A stretch of DNA of 64,000 bases from Trichoplax adhaerens (lineage: Eukaryota > Placozoa > Uniplacotomia > Trichoplacea > Trichoplacidae), in the NCBI RefSeq assembly GCF_000150275.1, contig NW_002060962.1, positions 518,333 to 582,332 of the forward strand. Reading direction: 5' to 3'. A program made the position numbers and the translations under genes. Shown here piece after piece: positions 15,250 to 27,328 of this stretch; the first letter of the stretch is position 1; every line of letters starts with the position of its first letter. Under the pieces are notes generated by a model. It ran no database searches and was not told the origin of the DNA. It saw only the letters and a program-made list of their open reading frames with translations.

Positions 15250-17442
15250 TCACGATAGTGAAGCTTCTTCCAATGAACTCCTGAAGGTTCCTTTTCTAGA
15301 AATAAGCCTCCTTGAAACTGGCTTAGCTAATTCTTCTATCCTTAGTGAACATTCAGCATTTAAAGCTCGTTTTGATACTTTTAAACTATGATCTTCGTGA
15401 TTAATATGATAAACTTTTGACTTTGCTAGCTGCTGAATTCGAACTGAAGCATGTGCTTTTGTAGCTGCCATGCTGACTGTATCTATGTGAACGCGATCAG
15501 TAAGAAACTTGGGATGCAATCGCTTCGGCTTTGATAATTCTAAGATACGATCTGAACACTCGTAATCTGTAATGCTTACACGCCGCTTTTTACGCTTTTT
15601 GGTTGGTTGCTGTCTGTAATTAGAGTAGAAAAGGATGGTCAATCCAATCATGCACAGGTTTATTTTTTAGATTATACATTGAAGTATATCGTATGGCTAC
15701 AACACTAAACAGATACGGTAATAATAAGATAGTCTCTAATTTTGACTGCTTAATTGTAATTTCAATACTGCATAGCCTATTGCCTTATAGTTGCTACTAA
15801 TATAATATTAGCAGAATAACTACGAACGATTCATAAACAGCACTCCAGGGCCGTACAGTAAATGGCTTTTTGGGCTGCGCAAGTTGTTCAATTCGTGCGG
15901 ATGCCTGACCATACTTCAAAGCACTTTCAGCGACGCTTATATTATAACGATCTAATTGAAAATTCGATGGCAATTGTTTGGGCTGTGCCAATGTTTCTAT
16001 TCGTTGGCTCATGTTATAGTTCTTAGCAGAATTGCTAACACTCCAAGATGCAGAAGGCCTACGTAAGAATTATAACAATTCTAATATGAATTTGATAATC
16101 TATGGTAGTATATGAATTATCTGTAATGCATTGCTTTTTATATATTCAAAATTTAGTTCAGAAGTTTAGATTGTACCTGTCCATCACAAATTGAGTTGGT
16201 AGTAGCTTCGGTTGTGCGAGAGCCTGGATACGTTCTGGAAGATCTGAGTCACATTTGAATAAATATGATAAACATTAGTAATTTAAATTTAATGAAGCTC
16301 AAAGGTTATCAACAGTGCTGCAAGGATTTTGTATGAATAATCCTTTAGCAGGAGTTATACTATTGTATATCGATTTATCGCTTTTTTATGCTATGTTGGA
16401 GAATCATAACATTATAATTTAGCAACAGTCGATTTTAAGGATTAAATATTACAATGACTGATGCTATTAGAACATTTTAAGATTACTTCTGCTTAATCAA
16501 AAAACAGTTAATTGTAATAACACCTTAAAACTATGAGATGCTTTTATGGTACGTGTCATTAATCAATTCTATATAAAGATGCTCACCCTTATCTTTTGCT
16601 TTGCTATTTTTTTCGTGTAATTCATTTAGACGCTCATACACAGAACTCCTGCAAGTAAATACATATGTAAGTTAATATTTATATATACATAAATTGTATA
16701 ATAAAGGTGAATTTTCTTGAGTTATTTACTTATATATCGCTGCTACATGATATGGGTATTCCATATCGCACATACTACGCCGAGTATTATTAGCATTTTA
16801 CGAATTACTTATAATAACTGTCTTCAATAATTATAATAATTTCTTTACGTTCAATTTTAAGTTATAGTATTCAATACAGCTACAACTGCTGGCATTACTA
16901 TTATTATTTTGCCTTGGTGAATTCCATTTTGAATCTTAATCATGGGCTATTATCTTTATATTTATCATATCGTTACCTGTTAGGTTTATGTTGAGTTGGT
17001 AACTGTCTTGGTTTCGATATAACATTAATTCGGGTTTGTTTTTCTATTTAACGATTATAATCAAATACTTATATTTTAGATGAGTAATTACTGTAGCCAT
17101 AATATTAACAGTAACTTAGAAGTGATTTTACAGAACGTAGTGCATATATAGTTAAACTGTGATTGGATTACAGGAGTTTCATTTAATGCGATTTTGGCAA
17201 TATTACAAAATTCAGACTAATGAATTCAAGATGTATGACAGTACCTCATCCAGAATACTACATTTACGAATAATTTTACTAATATTTTGCCACCGTACTA
17301 GTAAAAACTGACAGATCATGTACTATACATATATGTACTCACTTTGCATAACAACATACGAGTATACAGATTACCAAAGCACTCATAATACTCGCACACG
17401 TATTAATTATTAAAGAATCTACTTACCAGTTGAATGATTCAT
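15250..17442 (-). CDS. THEG: THEG/SPMAP2-like repeat protein
   Basis: Six exons, minus strand: 17442-17427, 17043-16977, 16648-16587, 16243-16177, 16058-15828, 15613-15250, encoding 268 residues. The protein is built of about seven repeats of the form R-I-x-x-L-A-x-P-K followed by L-P-x-x-F-x-x-D-R. Examples are RINVISKPRQLP, RIQALAQPKLLP, RIETLAQPKQLP, RIEQLAQPKK, RILELSKPKRLH and RIEELAKPVS. This is the THEG repeat found in sperm microtubule-associated proteins (SPMAP2 and its paralogue); a role on ciliary or flagellar microtubules is likely by family. Exon 1 is only 16 bases (MNHST), with phase matching exon 2. The donor of exon 5 (GTTCGT) is weak and was chosen because it alone fits the phase. 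It is divergent from HDDC2, 948 bp away. Confidence 0.82.
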
Positions 17443-18389
17443 GTCGATTTCTTAATTTACTTCTAATTAAGATATTCTCGTAAATCAGATAAATAATAGC
17501 AATGGATAAGTTAGGTAAAACTAACTAAAGACTGTCGTATTCCAATATTATCTCAGCGCAGTTCGTCCAGCCAAAGCAAGTTGATTTTATCACAGTTTCA
17601 AAGGTTTTATAATACTCTCTTTTCGATTGAGTGCCACGCTTTCATTACGTCTTCTGGTTAATTACAATCTACCACCTCATACTGAAGTAAATTTTAATGT
17701 GGAAAATATAAAATACATGCACTAGCTGCTTTATAGTAGATATGGTCCAATAAGACGTGCAATGTTGAGTTCTGTTGACTTCTGTACGTTATATTTGCAA
17801 GTAAAGATAAGAAGCGTTGAGATGCGCTGTGATTTAATCCAGTAATGATTTACAACGAATACAATATACTTATGGCTCATAGATAGAGTGTGAATGTGGC
17901 ATATTAAGAACTGTTACTAAGTGACATATAACAAAAAAAATAGAAGAATGGCTATGTAGCTATTCATTTATTCTGCAAACATGTTTACTAGAAATTTAAT
18001 ACTGTTGCCTGGGCGACGCGCAAGCGGTGTTCGATTATGATTACAGTACAGTACAGTACGGTATACTATACACTTATACAGTACAGTACTGTAGAAAAGT
18101 TGATAGAACACTTACTGTACCGTATTATTTTAGAGTGTACTGTACTGCACTGTACTGTACAGTACTGTATGGCAGGGACTTCCAGTACAGTACAGTACAG
18201 TACAGACTGTAATAAGAAGTCCTTGCTGCAAATCCGTGTACTGTACTGTACTGTATTTGTAGTGTACTGTACACTGTACAGTACAGTACTGTACAGTATG
18301 CAGTGTACATAGTACTGTAGTCAAGAGTCATAGTAGCATGGTAGTGCTGCGCATGTCGTAGTAAATTGTATACAGAACTGCATCCGGCA
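17443..18389. other. Divergent promoter region, THEG-like / HDDC2
   Basis: The 947 bp between the start codons of the two divergent genes. The HDDC2-proximal half holds the pentamer cluster at 18042-18320; the rest is plain AT-rich sequence. Confidence 0.5.
18042..18320. repeat. CTGTA/TACAG pentamer cluster upstream of HDDC2
   Basis: Dense runs of CAGTA/TACAG and TACTG/CTGTA that switch strand several times, making palindromes such as ACTGTACAGTACTGTA (near 18150). It ends about 70 bp before the HDDC2 ATG. Overlapping ORFs on both strands here are products of the repeat. Confidence 0.9.
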
Positions 18390-19982
18390 ATGGCGGAAAT
18401 TGAAGGGATATTTAAATTTATGAAAATATGTGGTCAGTTAAAGGTATATCACAATCAAAACTGGCTAATTAGTTACATGTTAGATAATAAAGTCTAAAAT
18501 CCAATTTGAATGTCGTATTCTACTCGTACGCATACCGTATTATTATAGTTTGAAATAGCTGAAGCCTCAAGATAATGTCATAATTGTAATAATAATAATT
18601 ATATTTATTCGTCATGCAATAGAAAGTTAAACGTACGGGCTGGGTTAACCATCAAGTTACAGCTCCGGAAAGCGTTGCTGGGCATATGTATAGAATGGCC
18701 ATGATGACCTTTTTACTTGATGATCCGGAAATCTCATTAGATAAGACGAGGTCAGTATGAAGTAGGGTGGGTAGAGTGTCAGATTCTTTAGGATAAGTTA
18801 TTTACGTCACATGTATGCGTATCTATCGAATTGCACAGGCAATGTCATGATAGTTATTATTATTATTGTTATTATATTATCGGACATAATAAACGTGCTC
18901 GATAGATGTATGAAGGTAGCAATTGTACATGATTTAGCCGAGAGTATTGTTGGTGATATAACTCCATTCGATGGTGTGACCAAGGAGGATAAACACAGAA
19001 TGGAGAAGGTTAGCTCTCAAATCCATTAAGCGTAGCAGAATCACTGATACCAATCAGAATTTGTTAGGTTTATGGCTTTGCAATTCTTTTTCTCACGCAA
19101 TTCGAAATTTACTATCTTCTAGTGCTAACTTAACATTGCGTAATTTATAATTATAGGAAGCTATGCAGAGTATCAAAGCTTTAGTTAGCAATGAGGTATT
19201 GGAATAATGATGTCATATGTATAGGTACTGTAATATCTTTATTTATTATTAAAATATCAACCCAAACTTATGTATGCTGATTCATTCCGATAATGAAGGT
19301 TGGCGATGAAATCTTTAGCTTATGGGAGGTAAACTCATTTTACACTATCATTAATTGTCTTAAACTTAGAACCTTGTATCAATGCAGTCACGTAGAATCG
19401 AGTAAAGTTTACTTATATTCGAGATTTGCTTCATGAATTCAGAAATCAATAATTTTTCGTATGATATACAGGAATATGAGACACAAGCAACTGCTGAGGC
19501 CAGGGCCGTTAAGGATTTGGACAGATTTGAGATGATATTACAAGCTTTTGAATATGAGGAAGGTAAGTTTTGTGCAGCCTTTAAAAAATACTCATATTGT
19601 TTTACTCAAAATATTGCATTATATTACTGAATAGGACAAAATATTTAAGTTCTTTCATTGTCAACTTTATTCAATTACAGATGAAAATCGATTTGGAGAC
19701 TTGGAAGATTTTTTTAAGTCTACCGAAGGTACGTTTTTTAGTTTATATCTTTGGAATCCTAAAATTTTTTCAGCATAGGCAATAATAAAATTTACAGTTA
19801 TTGTTTTACTGTAGTAATGAAATCTTTAGTAGCAATATGGTCTGCATGCTATGTTATTTACGGAATGCTTCTTAATTATTCTTAATGAATAACAATCTAT
19901 CGCTTCAGGTAAATTTAAGCATCCAGCTGTAAAAAGATGGGATAGCTATTTAAGAAATAAAAGAAGAGAGAAACTTAAATGA
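18390..19982 (+). CDS. HDDC2: HD-domain nucleotide phosphohydrolase HDDC2
   Basis: Eight exons: 18390-18443, 18623-18750, 18906-19008, 19157-19195, 19299-19328, 19472-19562, 19681-19728, 19909-19982; 188 residues (human HDDC2 is 204). The HD-domain metal ligands are present: His39 in GHMYRMA, His69-Asp70 in VHDLAE, Asp135 in KDLDRFEMI. GWVNHQV..PESVAGHMYRMA matches the family N-terminus. Members of this family (YfbR/HDDC2) remove phosphate from deoxyribonucleoside 5'-monophosphates. The first exon encodes MAEIEGIFKFMKICGQLK, the short helix that precedes KVKRTGW in the family, and its phase fits. It is intact, with no odd features apart from very short exons 4 and 5 (39 and 30 bases). Confidence 0.93.
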
Positions 19983-20922
19983 AATCGAACTGAATCTAAA
20001 TATCGAAACCTATATATTAATCTAGCTGCTCTCTCTGTGTAAAGAGGTGTAAATACGTTATAATTTACGTGTTTGGTTATTATCCAAGTCTCTGTTTATA
20101 AATTTTTCCGCTATACGAACATTGATCAAATCCGATTTTCACTGTTTGAACCTTGATATGGTGTTATGGATGGAGAGTCCACACATGGCTATTGTATTAG
20201 TATACATGTTGGTATCAAATATGTTGCTGTTGCTTGTACAATGCGTAAAATTATAATCGGTATACCGTCATGCATTAGATCAGTTGCAATTAATTGCAAT
20301 ACTATCTAACTCAGATTATTCTAATTAGCTAACGATTTTACGTTATCATAGATCACTGATCTTTTGCAATAGCGATTAGTGTCTTCATACTTAATACGTC
20401 GCTGTTGTTAGTATTGTTGGATTTTAAGCTGTGATATCTGGGGCACATGAGACAAATTTTTACGCAAATTTCAATATTGTACACATGTTTCAAGTAAATT
20501 GTCCATGCAAATTAAACTAGTAAAGGAGATTTCGACGCTGTAAAGTAGTGTTCTCTATTATAATTCTATTTTGTAGCCTTTTAGACACATGTACTATGCA
20601 GTTTGTGGAAGATAATTTCATTTACGGCAGAGATTGTAGGCTTTTAGGATAAAATCTATCTACAAAACTACGCATCATAAATTAAGTATTATTCGCATTC
20701 GTGATTCATTTCATTGGGGTCTACTGTTGCAAGATATGCTGTACGCGTATTGTCGATGCATGGTGTTCTACTGGTGGGATTATATCAAAGATACTGTAGA
20801 GTTATTAATCTATAGTTTATCAACATTAAATATCAACGCAGCCATTTCACAAATGAAATAAGCTAGCTTTTACTGTAATAAATCAACGTTGAAATTATTC
20901 TCATTTAAGTATCGGAAATATC

Positions 20923-21055
20923 AGGAACTGCTCAACTAAAAATTCTGCCTCAAAAGCCGAAATTCAAAAATTTTTCTCCAATACTTTTAGTCGAGTATAT
21001 TACATAATTTTTTAGTTACGGCTTTTAAAGGAAACTTTTTAGTTGAGTAGTCCCT
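20923..21055. mobile_element. MITE-like element, 133 bp, with 9-bp target duplication
   Basis: The left end AGGAACTGCTCAACTAAAAA and the reverse complement of the right end, AGGGACTACTCAACTAAAAA, form terminal inverted repeats. Pairing continues more loosely inward to AAAAGCCG, about 36 bases in. The same nine bases, GGAAATATC, flank both sides (20914-20922 and 21056-21064), which is direct evidence of insertion. There is no coding capacity, so it is non-autonomous. An 8-10 bp duplication is typical of Mutator, Merlin or hAT-type elements; the superfamily was not decided. Confidence 0.85.
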
Positions 21056-21127
21056 GGAAATATCTGCAATTCAGATCTACGACATTGCTTTGCAATCAGC
21101 GAGTCGTTGTACTTACAGTGTACACTG

Positions 21128-21935
21128 CCTGGACTAGTGATTTGTATAGTACAGTACTGTACTATGCTTATAGTACATAAAGTATGAAGTACCGAACTGC
21201 ATCCCACGTCTACTACTCAACTACTGTATTTCAGTTTAAGCATTGCAACAGCTCTTGCCCTTCTGAACTGTACAGTGTACAGTACGTTATTGACAAAATA
21301 CTGTACACTGTACACTGTACAAAACCTGGACTAGTGATTTGTATAGTACAGTACATACAGTATTAGTACTGTACAGTGTACTGTACAGTACTGTGCTTAC
21401 ACTACATAAAGTATAAAGTACCGAACTGCATCCCACGTCTACTGAGTACTCAACTACTGTATTTCAGTTAAGCATTGCAACAGCTCTTGCCCTTCTGAAC
21501 TGTACAGTGTACAGTACGTTATTGACAAAATACTGTACACTGTACACTGTACAAAACCTGGACTAGTGATTTGTATAGTACTGTACTGTACAGTACTGTA
21601 CTGTGCTTACACTACATAAAGTATAAAGTACCGAACTGCATCCCACGTCTACTACTCAACTACTGTATTTCAGTTATGCATTGCAACAGCTTTTGCCCTT
21701 ACTGAACTGTACAGTGCACAGTACTTTATTGGCAATAATACTGTAAACTGTACACTGTGCACTGTACAAAACCTGGACTAGTGATTTGTATAACATACTG
21801 TACTGTATACTGTGCTTACAGTACAGTACTGTCAATACATACAGTATGAAGTGCCGAACTGCATCCCACGTCTACTACTCCACTACTGTATTTCAGCATT
21901 GCAACAGCTTTTGCCCTTACTGTACTACATGCTGA
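21128..21935. repeat. Four-copy tandem array, 197-232 bp units
   Basis: Units begin CCTGGACTAGTGATTTGTAT at 21128, 21325, 21557 and 21772. Each contains ACCGAACTGCATCCCACGTC or a close variant, then CATTGCAACAGC and blocks of TGTACAGT/ACTGTACA. Length differences come mostly from the pentamer blocks. The array ends about 165 bp before the MRPS28 start codon. Confidence 0.92.
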
Positions 21936-22098
21936 CATTCGCTGCACATCGGCGCTCATTGCTCAACATCTGGAAAGATAACTTGATTTAATAAGAACCT
22001 TTGAGGTTCTGCCCTAAATTTAGTGATTGATTAGGAACCTGAGAAACTAATTAAATTCAAAGCATAGAAGCAGGATATTTCTACAAATTAAGTGAATA

Positions 22099-22664
22099 AT
22101 GCTACGTCGTTATTGTACAGGAAATTTAATGCAGCTGATGCGAAGCAGCATTGGTTGTCGATGGTTCGCACTTTCAACATCAATGAAGAACAGCAACGAT
22201 TCTTCCAACAACACTTTAGATAACAGTAGCTATAAAGAATCATTTGAAATGAAAGACAGCAACTTTGAAAACATGCTCCGACATTCAAAGTTTATAGGTA
22301 TTGGTAAACCGGGCAAGAAAAAGGTTACTGGCCATATCAAGCATGTGGTTGGCGATGATTTATATGTAGATTTTGGTGGTAAATTTTACGGCGTTGTTAA
22401 ACGTCCAAGCTATGCAGGAGATCGGTACGAACGCATTTTAATTTTGTAACGATCGATAATTAATTAATATGGCTAATCTTTCAGTTCCCTCGGTAATAAA
22501 GTGTCACGTATTAATAACTCGTTTCTTTTCTTGTCTGCTTGATTAGAGGTTACAAGTTAGGGGACAGCGTTACAATACGATTAAGAGATACCGAAGTTAC
22601 TGGACATTTTATAGGACAGAGTCGTCATATGACTCTTTGCGAAGCTGATATTAGTCTTACGTGA
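22099..22664 (+). CDS. MRPS28: Mitochondrial small ribosomal subunit protein bS1m (MRPS28)
   Basis: Two exons, 22099-22424 and 22547-22664, encoding 147 residues. The start is an ATG followed by a basic, Arg-rich presequence (MLRRYCTGNLMQLMRSSIG) typical of mitochondrial import. The core FENMLRHSKFIGIG, then VVGDDLYVDFGGKFYGVVKRP and LGDSVTIRLRDTEVTGHFIG, matches MRPS28, whose S1-like fold sits in the mitoribosomal small subunit. The protein is shorter than human MRPS28 (187) at both ends, but the conserved block is complete. A polyadenylation signal AATAAA lies at 22890-22895. Confidence 0.92.
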
Positions 22665-25438
22665 TTTTAGACATACGTCGTACATGCGAAACCGATCGAA
22701 AGGTACTCGTCTGTGAAAGGAGCGAATAGAAGGGTTCAATTTTACAGTTGTTAATATACAGCTGCAGAAAATTTCTTTCCTGTATATTGAATAAGCATTA
22801 CAAAGCTCTACTGTATACTAATTGTCACAAATATATTTCTGTCTGAAATCTTGAAAATCTTCTGTACTATACTGATTTTGGTTGAATACAATAAATAAGT
22901 GCTCTATATTCCATATTGCTATGATCTTTGCGTTATTCTCGGTTAGAGATCTGGGTTATTAGTATTTGCTTTATAATGTAGTAGTTGATCAATAACGCAA
23001 CGTTTTCTTGTGGTATTTAAGATTGCATGATTGTATTTTGCATACTGGTAAATGGAGTGAAATTTGAACTGATTTAAGCTTTCTTAAGCAGAATATATCG
23101 GACTTTATTCTTTTTTACATGTGTTGTCAAGAACTTGAACTATTTCTCATTTAGAATTGACGGAGATGGCTACAAAATCAGATGACTATATTATAAATTT
23201 GTAAAGATCTTAGTCTCTAAAAATCTAGTTAATAAGTGCAGTTCTAAATTAGAGTGTTAGCAGCGTCTTTGATCTGTTGCGATTTAAAATCGAATCGCCG
23301 GGTTGTGTGGTATATTGGCATAGCAGTAAAATAATTCTCCTACTGAAACCTGACCAATTGATCGCAAGCTTGTATAACTTTACAATGTTTGAATCGTATT
23401 GCCCTAATTCCATAATATATTTAGAAATTCACCGGCTGTATGTCAAAGGTAGATTCCTATGAAACTGACGAGATGAGTAGCTACCATAGAATTGCATTTT
23501 GATTGCTTTTGAACTCGTAGCTACAAATTTGATAAATGCAGGGATTACCTTGCTGAAGGACTTCTAAATTTTATATGCATTCATCTTTTCAAAATTGCTA
23601 CTTTGATTTCGATCGTAATATACGAATATACAGTACTAGGGTAATAAGCGTATCCTATGCTTTACAGAGGTAACTTACAATTTTTCTTCACAATTGCTTA
23701 ATTAAAAACGGCATAGCAATGTAAATAGGTAGTTGTACCTCCTAGAAGCATATATCTTAGCGTAAGCAAATATGCTTTGGGTAACTTTACCACCGACTTA
23801 CGACATTAATGAAATTGTATTTGCCTTGCCATTGTAATGAATCATCGATTAATTAGCGAAGATGTAAGTCAAATCATGAGCTTTATGCAAATAACGTAGT
23901 GAATAAATGCACCTACGCGAAGAATTTCATTGAACATTAACCTAAACAAATTGTTCATATTATTAGACTACCGTTGCATTGTTATACTGAAGAGTTCGAT
24001 ACTATTTATATTAAAGATGAAGCTGCGAATGATACAGAAAAGAAGAAAAGTTATCTAGCTCTCCGAATACGACCTAACATAAATGAACGATATTATGTAT
24101 TCGCATCGATTCATTATAATATCAAGCCTGGTATTAGAATCACTTAGAAATTGCGACATATTTGTATACCACAAATGGTACATTATATATATATACAATA
24201 TACGACGTAATCTATTAATGGGTTACGATCATGATCAGTGAATTCTATGAGAAATGAGAAAACGATTTATGCTCAGTAATCTGTTGTTTCATTTCGTTGC
24301 GTTTACGTATTGGCATTATGGTACCGTAATGTTCTCGCATATATATATATACATATGCAGTTCATATTATAAACGTAGCCCTAACGCTTGTAAAGGCAGA
24401 CTATTTATACAGATGACGAATAAAAATTTTGACTAGATACGTACAATTGCAATAGCATGGAGTGGTGGCTTCGCCGTATATAAGGATTGCACTACTATCT
24501 TGATCCTATTTAGTATACTTGACAATGGATAGTTATTCGACTGAATGTCTTCCTTATTAATTGCATTTAAACGAGAATGTAACATACTAACTAAACTATC
24601 TAGGAAAGACCGATACCATACCTTAACAGTGGAATCATCATGAAATGATGAAAATTTAATTATACCATATGCGCCTGTATATTATTGATTCGTAAACTAA
24701 AGAAATTAAAACACTATACTGTACACTTATAACGCATGTCGATATTTCTTTAATTGCCTAAATAACGGAATGAGCTCTATATATATATATATTTCATGTC
24801 TCACTACCAATTGAGTTACTGAAAGTATTGACACGTTAAAATTCATTCTCCGAAATAAGCACTTCTGTTTATTCATGAATTCAGGTTAGTTTAACGATAT
24901 TGCAAAAGTTGGCAATACGCGTACAATGCTATGCATTTGAAATTATAATTATATTATTAAGCAAAAAATATTTTGCTTATGATTACTGAATGTTATATTT
25001 CCAGATTTTGACGAGACTTGAAGCTATGTTTGTCTTAAAAAATAGTAAATCAGTTACAACTAAGATGTTTGCACGAAATCAATTTCAATATATTAATTAT
25101 TATAGCATAGAAATAGAAGTAATCATGATCAAGATTGTGTTTTTTTCTGCAAACGCCTTCAGCTACGTGATCGGCTATGGACATTAAAGTTGGAAATATT
25201 AATACAGAGCAGGTTTTATATGTATAAAAATCCTCCAGCCTAGGCATGACATGACAATTATATATAAGAAATGTTTGAGATGTGATTCAGAAATTGTAAT
25301 ATGCCGTATATCATGGAAAATGAGATGGATAGATCCCATGGGTTTTGTATTAAAATGTTTTAATTAAATTTTGCTTTGAAATTTATTTCATAATGATATT
25401 TTCATTTTACAATTTTAGAAAAATTTGAAGATCATAAA
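22665..25438. other. 2.8 kb convergent intergenic, no gene recognised
   Basis: AT-rich sequence between the 3' ends of MRPS28 and HEY. Short ORFs (23277-23462, 24254-24436, 24990-25187) show no family resemblance. A TA dinucleotide run is present near 24780. AATAAA at 22890 probably ends the MRPS28 transcript. Confidence 0.5.
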
Positions 25439-27328
25439 TTATGTAATCGGCATGCTAGGAGCTATTTGTTGAGAATACATAGGAAAGCCAGGATGCGAGG
25501 TTATGCCAGTCGTAATAACACTAGGATGTAGAGGCATTCGTGAGCATAAACTGCTATTTTCAAGTGGGATTGAACCAATATGAGCAGCTTTCATAGTCTC
25601 ATTTGCCATGAGATTGAGCTGTACTGGCATAGCAGTTGCACAAAAAGTCGTGGATTGTTGAGGGTTTGCATGAAAAGCTACTGGTCCAACTGGAGGTAAA
25701 GAATCTTGGGAGCAAGAACAGTTTGAAAAGCGCTGATTCATGCATGATTCTAAGTGATTTAGTAAACGTACTCGAGATGTATCGCTGCAATCGATTCCAT
25801 GATGATCAGATATATAACGATTGAGTTCCATTGCACAACCATAAAATCCATATGCTTTATAATCCACTGCAGCTAATGGCGATCTTCCATAATAATGTGC
25901 AACACCATCTCTGCCTAAAATATTAATATAAATAATAATATGAATCACTTGAATCAGCGATGAACAAGTCTTTGATCCATTTTTTCTATGATGGATTGAA
26001 AGATGCTTTATATTCCCGTATTGTTATCCTATTTTTTGTGTAACATTACTTATACTGCAAATTAGGCTGTAAACTGTATAATAGCATATATTGTAACGCC
26101 GTTATAATCGTACCGAATAAGGATTGTAGTCTTTTGTTATGATAATAAACTTTTTGCTTTAGTAACAATTACTCTGTTGATTCTGTATGATATCGAGTTT
26201 TTACAAGTTTTGTTTTGACAATTGAGTACAGTATGCAGGGTTAATGAAATTATAACGTTAAACATGCCTTCTTTCGATGCTTCTAGATACGCATAATTAA
26301 TTTATATGATACGATGAATGAACATTTACTGGCTTACCTTCTTTCAGATGAAGTTTTAGATACTTTAAATGATCTACTGTCATTTGCAGTATTTCGGCTT
26401 TTTCTAATTTTGCTGATCCCTATTCAAAATTATTGGAGAACATTTACTTATACGTGATTACGATATTGTATTGTATGAAATTATGATGACAACAAAAATT
26501 GAATTACACTTAATACTGTAGTTTTATCCTAGACAATTATGAACGAGTAATTGACTAGATCTTGTATACATGTTACATTGTAATGTAGTAATTTCGTACA
26601 GAAGGATACATTCAATCAGCGTTAATCTACGTTATTACGCCTTGAAGGAAGTAGATTAGAGTGATCGGAAGCAATCTAATTCTAGCATAATATGTAACTA
26701 TAGGAAATTAATCTACACCGTGATTTATTGTTACCTGTTTTTCATATGCCGTCGGTACTAATCTTTTTAATTCATGTAAGCAACGATTGATACGATCTCT
26801 ACGTCGCTTTTCGATAATCTATAAGTTGAATTCATAATAAAATAAATCAATTTTTATTTTTTTATGCTATATATGTAGTCTATCATCGTCAATACTGTAA
26901 CTACTAGAAGAGTAGATAGAAGAAGACTAATGGTAATTGTTATTTTGGTAATCAATTGAGAATAAAGTAACGACTATTCTAGTCTATTTTTACTTTAATA
27001 TACTGTAAATCATTGCACACTTGTATCATTAAGCGATATTAACCTTTGAAACTATAGGTATAAAACAAATCCATGCTATATTATGATTGCAATCGATTTG
27101 TTGTCTTACCCCACGCTTCTTCTTCCTTGTGGTAATTTGAACATCATTGATGGATGATGACCTGCATAACGTATCACACGCGACCAAAATTAGAATATAA
27201 ATATTAAAAATTGGCTATATGTGTAACGGCACGTGTCCAAAAAGTAGTAGTGGAAGGTTGAACTATCGCTCTACTTACTCCATATTGGTGGTATCATCCG
27301 AGCTACTATCATTACCATCACATTTCAT
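25439..27328 (-). CDS. HEY: HEY-family bHLH-Orange transcriptional repressor
   Basis: Five exons, minus strand: 27328-27279, 27161-27110, 26818-26735, 26419-26338, 25914-25439; 247 residues. The basic region [17 protein letters not shown] (from about residue 29) has the glycine typical of HEY where Hairy/E(spl) proteins carry proline. Helix-loop-helix runs to about 83 ([16 protein letters not shown]). An Orange domain follows at about 105-146 ([20 protein letters not shown], then [10 protein letters not shown]). The start [12 protein letters not shown] resembles the vertebrate HEY1 N-terminus. HEY proteins repress from E-boxes, usually downstream of Notch. The C-terminus ends SMPIT with no YRPW or WRPW, so the classic corepressor tail is absent. 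Candidate CSL and E-box sites lie 340 bp upstream. Confidence 0.93.

Larger units (their letters stand above)
19983..22098. other. 2.1 kb intergenic, transposon and repeats
   Basis: Between HDDC2 and MRPS28, both rightward. It holds an inverted-repeat element (20923-21055) and a tandem array (21128-21935), listed separately. No gene was recognised. Confidence 0.6.

Noticed and set aside
18027-18331. Four overlapping ORFs upstream of HDDC2
   Set aside because: Low-complexity YSTVQY-type peptides in all frames, produced by the pentamer repeat.
22088-22288. Minus-strand ORF
   Set aside because: Antisense shadow of MRPS28 exon 1.
25599-25824. ORFs on both strands inside the HEY last exon
   Set aside because: Out-of-frame shadows of the 476-base HEY exon, which carries the Orange domain.
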